Part shown: positions 21,655 to 24,326 of the stretch, one piece after another
Layout of the letters: every line of letters starts with the position of its first letter
How positions within the stretch are numbered: position 1 is the first letter of the stretch
Virus record (IMG/VR): IMGVR_UViG_3300030103_000371
Span: 1-24,326 of that record
Length of the DNA stretch: 24,326 bases
Reading direction: 5' to 3' (one strand)
Origin: a virus
The notes under the pieces: model-generated
What the model saw: the letters and a program-made list of their open reading frames with translations, nothing else
The model's database searches: none
What the model was told of the DNA's origin: nothing
Made by a program: the position numbers and the translations under genes

Positions 21655-22089
21655 TTATTTACTCCTTTCAATATCCCACCTATAAAATATGTGGTCATCT
21701 ATTCTTGTTACATATGTTTTAGTTTCTGCCCAACTAGGATTAACATAGTGTGCATGATAATGTGTAGAACCTTCTACGAAGTCATCTAGGTGTCCGTTGT
21801 ACACACCATTAGCAACGTGCATGGCAGTCTCCCATGCTTTAGCTTCTCTTGGCTTATCACTTTTACCATCACAGTACCAACTAAATTGACACCTGTTCTT
21901 GATAGGTAGTGATGGCTTCCACTTGTAAGTCAAGCCTTGTTTAACTACGTCACACACGTTGTTAGGGTATCTGCTATCCTTTACCCTATTCATCACAACT
22001 TGTGCTACTGCTACTTGCCCTATGAAACTTTGATTCTTAGCTTCATGATACACATTAAGTGCTAGGCATATTAGTGATTCCATTAACAT
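21655..22089 (-). CDS. Cell-wall hydrolase, SleB/Hydrolase_2 family (probable endolysin)
   Basis: The 144-aa protein matches the SleB-type peptidoglycan hydrolase domain from end to end. NVYHEAKNQSFIGQVAVAQV supplies the catalytic Glu16. Then come NRVKDSRYPNNVCDVV, CQFSWYCDG and, near the end, THYHAHYVNPSW and HIFYR. Such enzymes cleave the glycan strand and serve as endolysins in many marine phages. There is no signal peptide, so export would need a holin. ATG 22089 has AAGG eight bases upstream. ATG 22083, sharing a base with the methyltransferase TAA, and GTG 22098 are alternatives. Confidence 0.9.
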   Translation of the reverse strand: MLMESLICLALNVYHEAKNQSFIGQVAVAQVVMNRVKDSRYPNNVCDVVKQGLTYKWKPSLPIKNRCQFSWYCDGKSDKPREAKAWETAMHVANGVYNGHLDDFVEGSTHYHAHYVNPSWAETKTYVTRIDDHIFYRWDIERSK

Positions 22090-23108
22090 CTTGTCCACCT
22101 TTCATCCCATATAGGGTCAGTTAATAAATATTGTTTTTCAACATCCATAGTCTTGAGTATATGTGCAATCACATCTACTGTCCACCCATTGCCAATCATC
22201 TTGTATCTCTGTGAGTTGGACACATGATTGGTGTAGTTGTCAGGTAATGTCTGCAATCGCTCACACTCTAAGGGTGTCAGCTTTCGCCACATATCTCTAC
22301 TAGTAGCAACTTTTGGTTCTCTGTGTCCACCTTGCATGGTAGTAAGAGTAGGTGCTTTGCCTTCTTGTGCATACACTCGCTTGATTGAGTCATGCCCTTT
22401 GAGGTCAGCAGTACCAACACGTATCAACCCATCCTTAGACATGGTAGGGTTATCCTTGAGTACCATAGTACGTTGCTTACGTTCAATACTATTCCACCAT
22501 ACTGCACCATTGTATCTTGCAGTAAGACAATGAGACTTGCCACCACTAGTCATCTCATCTGTAGCATAGCCATCTTCTAGGATATCTTGCATAGTCAAAC
22601 ACTTGTCCACCATAGGTGGTATAGGTATCTGCTTATAGTAATCGCCCACAAGTTTACCAAACCAATACAATCTGTACCTGTTTTGTGCTGACACGTACTT
22701 AGAGTTTAATGCTTGTGGTTCAAATCCCATAGCTTCAGATATGATATCTTGAGACTTCTTAGCCATACGTACATTCTCTAGCAATACATACTTAGGTTTA
22801 ACTGCATCTAGTATACGTACAAAGTCAAAGAATAACTTACTACGTGGGTCATCAAAGTTTAGTTGGTTACCTGCGAATGAGAACCCTTGACAAGGCGAAC
22901 CACCCATCATCAAATCAATACTACCTTTGGTAGGTACTTTGATTTTAGTTACATCTCCCCATTGAAATGTGTTAGGGAAGTTAGCTTGTGTGACTGTGAT
23001 TGCATACTTATCAATCTCACAAGCAAAGTAGTTTTCTACGTCTATACCTGCCCTCTCAAGGGCAAGTTGTCCACCACTACAACCATCAAATAAACTTAGT
23101 ACATTCAT
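22083..23108 (-). CDS. Orphan DNA (cytosine-5) methyltransferase
   Basis: The 341-aa enzyme has the C5-methyltransferase motifs in order: SLFDGCSGGQLAL (motif I, AdoMet), MGGSPCQGFSFAG with catalytic Cys73 (IV), LLENVRM at 109-115 (VI), AQNRYRLYWFG (VIII), a target-recognition region about 165-270 including APTLTTMQGGHREP, LTPLECERLQTLPD (IX) and YKMIGNGWTVDVIAHIL (X). No restriction enzyme lies beside it. It probably protects phage DNA from host restriction or marks it against the phage's own nucleases. The recognition site cannot be read from sequence. AGGAG lies before ATG 23108. Confidence 0.95.
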   Translation of the reverse strand: MNVLSLFDGCSGGQLALERAGIDVENYFACEIDKYAITVTQANFPNTFQWGDVTKIKVPTKGSIDLMMGGSPCQGFSFAGNQLNFDDPRSKLFFDFVRILDAVKPKYVLLENVRMAKKSQDIISEAMGFEPQALNSKYVSAQNRYRLYWFGKLVGDYYKQIPIPPMVDKCLTMQDILEDGYATDEMTSGGKSHCLTARYNGAVWWNSIERKQRTMVLKDNPTMSKDGLIRVGTADLKGHDSIKRVYAQEGKAPTLTTMQGGHREPKVATSRDMWRKLTPLECERLQTLPDNYTNHVSNSQRYKMIGNGWTVDVIAHILKTMDVEKQYLLTDPIWDERWTRC

Positions 23109-23109
23109 G

Positions 23110-23196
23110 TTATACTCCTATGTAGCATGAGAAGTATAGCATTGCTATACCACTCAAGATTAAAACTAATAATGTGTCTCTGTTATTAGGCAACAT
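23110..23196 (-). CDS. 28-aa possible membrane peptide
   Basis: A very short frame filling the 88-base gap between the DUF932-like gene and the methyltransferase. ATG 23196 directly follows the upstream TAA and has GGTGG six bases before it. The peptide has a polar start (MLPNNRDT) and a single hydrophobic helix (LLVLILSGIAMLYFSCYIGV). It stops one base before the methyltransferase ATG and contains that gene's AGGAG. It could be a real micro-protein or only a translational leader. A hairpin lies inside it. Confidence 0.45.
   Translation of the reverse strand: MLPNNRDTLLVLILSGIAMLYFSCYIGV
23134..23150. repeat. Perfect 7-bp inverted repeat (GTATAGC / GCTATAC)
   Basis: Two 7-base arms flank a three-base loop. 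No U-run follows on either strand, so it is not a rho-independent terminator. It lies about 25 bases upstream of the methyltransferase ATG, inside the 28-codon frame. An RNA hairpin or a dyad for a DNA-binding protein (possibly autoregulation of the methyltransferase) is conceivable. Chance is also possible at this size. Confidence 0.45.
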
Positions 23197-24045
23197 TTAA
23201 GCCACCAATAACTCTTGGAAAGGTTTAGAGTCTATCCATTGGGATACCTGTTGCTCTCGCTTCCACATTGACTCGCCCTTGGTATCATTACCTGTATTAC
23301 GTAATGAGAAACCATTTCTCTCATCTGCATAAGATGAGTAGTTAGTGAATGCAGAATACAAAGCATACATATTCTTACCCCTTTTGCTAATCTCTTCTTG
23401 TGTGAGCTTTAGCATCTTCTTAGAAAGTCTTTCAGACTTTACTATTCTATCAAGAAGTAGTCTTACATTAGCCTTGATAGGTGTCTCTGCCCATACTTGT
23501 AGCATTCTACAATGAGCATCGAAGTCTGCCTTGGCAGTTTGTAACTCACTTACAAATGTTTCAATACTGAAACCACTTGTGTTCTTCTTCTTGACTATGT
23601 CATATTTACCCCTAATCTGTCCATTGGTACAGTAACTATCTATACCACCAAACAATGCCACATTAGAACATGACCCATCAATACCATGTAAAAGGATAAT
23701 CCTTTCATTGATATCTGTCTGATGCTTGTCTGTGTAGATACGATAGGTTACTTTAGGTAAAGTAATATCCACCATTGCCCAAGCATTATTCCTGCATGAC
23801 CTTTGCTTGACCTTTGCATCAATCAACTCATGTGGTTCTCTGTTATCTAAGATAACTTCTTTGACAGAGTTGAAGAATGTAGGGTGTGAAACACAGTTGA
23901 ATGTGTTCTTTGTATGACTAATCGCTTCGCCTGTATTCACATTGAATCCAAACTTGTGACCTGCCAACTTACTATCCTCATAGGATAGCTCGAAGTTTAA
24001 GTTGTTATCTAACTCAAATAGATTTGGGATTACATCAAATGGCAT
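23197..24045 (-). CDS. DUF932-like phage/plasmid protein
   Basis: The 282-aa protein fits the DUF932 pattern: KFGFNVNTGEAIS near the N-terminus, a central region with GIDGSCSNVALFGGIDSYCTNG, and YALYSAFTNYSSYADERNG near residue 235. DUF932 proteins are common on phages and plasmids and their function is not established. AAAGGAG lies about six bases before ATG 24045. It overlaps nothing downstream; the next ATG follows the TAA directly. Assignment is from remembered family pattern and is moderately secure. Confidence 0.7.
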   Translation of the reverse strand: MPFDVIPNLFELDNNLNFELSYEDSKLAGHKFGFNVNTGEAISHTKNTFNCVSHPTFFNSVKEVILDNREPHELIDAKVKQRSCRNNAWAMVDITLPKVTYRIYTDKHQTDINERIILLHGIDGSCSNVALFGGIDSYCTNGQIRGKYDIVKKKNTSGFSIETFVSELQTAKADFDAHCRMLQVWAETPIKANVRLLLDRIVKSERLSKKMLKLTQEEISKRGKNMYALYSAFTNYSSYADERNGFSLRNTGNDTKGESMWKREQQVSQWIDSKPFQELLVA

Positions 24046-24047
24046 AA

Positions 24048-24326
24048 TTATGCTCCTTTCTTTTTGTCTATGTACACTCTAAGGTGTGTTGATTCTTCTA
24101 TGGACTGACCCCAATAAGTTGCTCCTGTGCCACGTAACTCAGGCTTAATGTGTTGTCCACGTACTCTCATGGTGTATGACTCGTCATTGAGATATACTTT
24201 CATACCCCTTGTTAGCTTCTTGCCATACTCGTTGTTAGGTATCTCTGTGAAGATATACCTACTTCCTTTTGTACTACACTCGTCATAGTATGCATTTCTC
24301 CAAGTATCTTTTTGTAGAATTTCTTT
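24048..24326 (-). CDS. Unidentified early protein, C-terminal part (N-terminus beyond window)
   Basis: The - strand is open from the right edge to TAA at 24048-24050, giving 92 residues. Visible segments include DTWRNAYYDECSTKGSRY, KKLTRGMKVYLNDESYTMRV, ELRGTGATYWGQS and a basic end IDKKKGA. The composition and alternation suggest a beta-rich soluble protein. No family is recognised. Its last codons contain the AAAGGAG of the DUF932-like gene, so it belongs to the same operon. The start lies outside this window. Confidence 0.6.
   Translation of the reverse strand, partial: KEILQKDTWRNAYYDECSTKGSRYIFTEIPNNEYGKKLTRGMKVYLNDESYTMRVRGQHIKPELRGTGATYWGQSIEESTHLRVYIDKKKGA

Noticed and set aside
1-24326. 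CRISPR array, tRNA, rRNA, insertion sequence or intein
   Set aside because: No spaced direct repeats, no cloverleaf-like sequence, no transposase, and the reductase and polymerase run uninterrupted.

Overview
This window is part of the genome of an AT-rich, tailed double-stranded DNA phage, almost certainly a marine T7-like (podovirus-type) phage. The strongest marker is a family A DNA polymerase (14703-16730) with a DnaJ-like CxxCxGxG zinc-finger insert between its exonuclease and polymerase halves. That architecture was described for SAR116 phage HMO-2011 and is used to define 'HMO-2011-type' phages of marine Alphaproteobacteria. The class II (B12-dependent) ribonucleotide reductase, T7 endonuclease I, RecB/Cas4-like exonuclease, MazG-like protein and low GC fit the same picture. 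The exact host (SAR11, SAR116 or a roseobacter) cannot be read from this window.

Layout. Positions 2-8220 are on the + strand and form the end of the virion-structure module. They hold the tail of an unknown gene, a 756-aa Q/N/A-rich protein with a 22-residue helical repeat, two small proteins, a 511-aa and a 1192-aa putative internal virion (ejection) protein. Positions 8221-24326 are all on the - strand and read leftward. The two blocks converge at 8220/8221 with their stop codons directly abutting.

Read in transcription order (right to left), the - strand block starts with an unknown partial gene and a DUF932-like protein. Next come a 28-codon membrane peptide, an orphan C5-cytosine methyltransferase and a SleB-type cell-wall hydrolase. 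A run of small membrane or secreted proteins follows. Then come a tyrosine integrase, zinc-ribbon/TOPRIM primase, DnaB/RecA-fold helicase, DNA polymerase, probable ssDNA-binding protein, exonuclease, coiled-coil protein and endonuclease I. The block ends with a DUF3310 protein, ribonucleotide reductase, a PD-(D/E)XK-like protein, two small conserved proteins and a MazG-like pyrophosphohydrolase. Primase and helicase are two genes here, unlike the fused T7 gp4. The block supplies replication, host-DNA breakdown and nucleotide recycling, plus probable lysis functions.

Packing is extremely tight. Genes are linked by ATGA, TAATG and TAGTG stop/start overlaps or by gaps of a few bases, and no stretch over about 50 bases lacks a gene. 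Six short genes of 28-59 codons lie in what otherwise look like intergenic gaps. Several genes appear to use GTG or TTG starts set by overlap with the preceding stop. I found no tRNA, rRNA, CRISPR array, insertion sequence, convincing promoter or rho-independent terminator. RNA polymerase, terminase, portal and capsid genes are not in this window.
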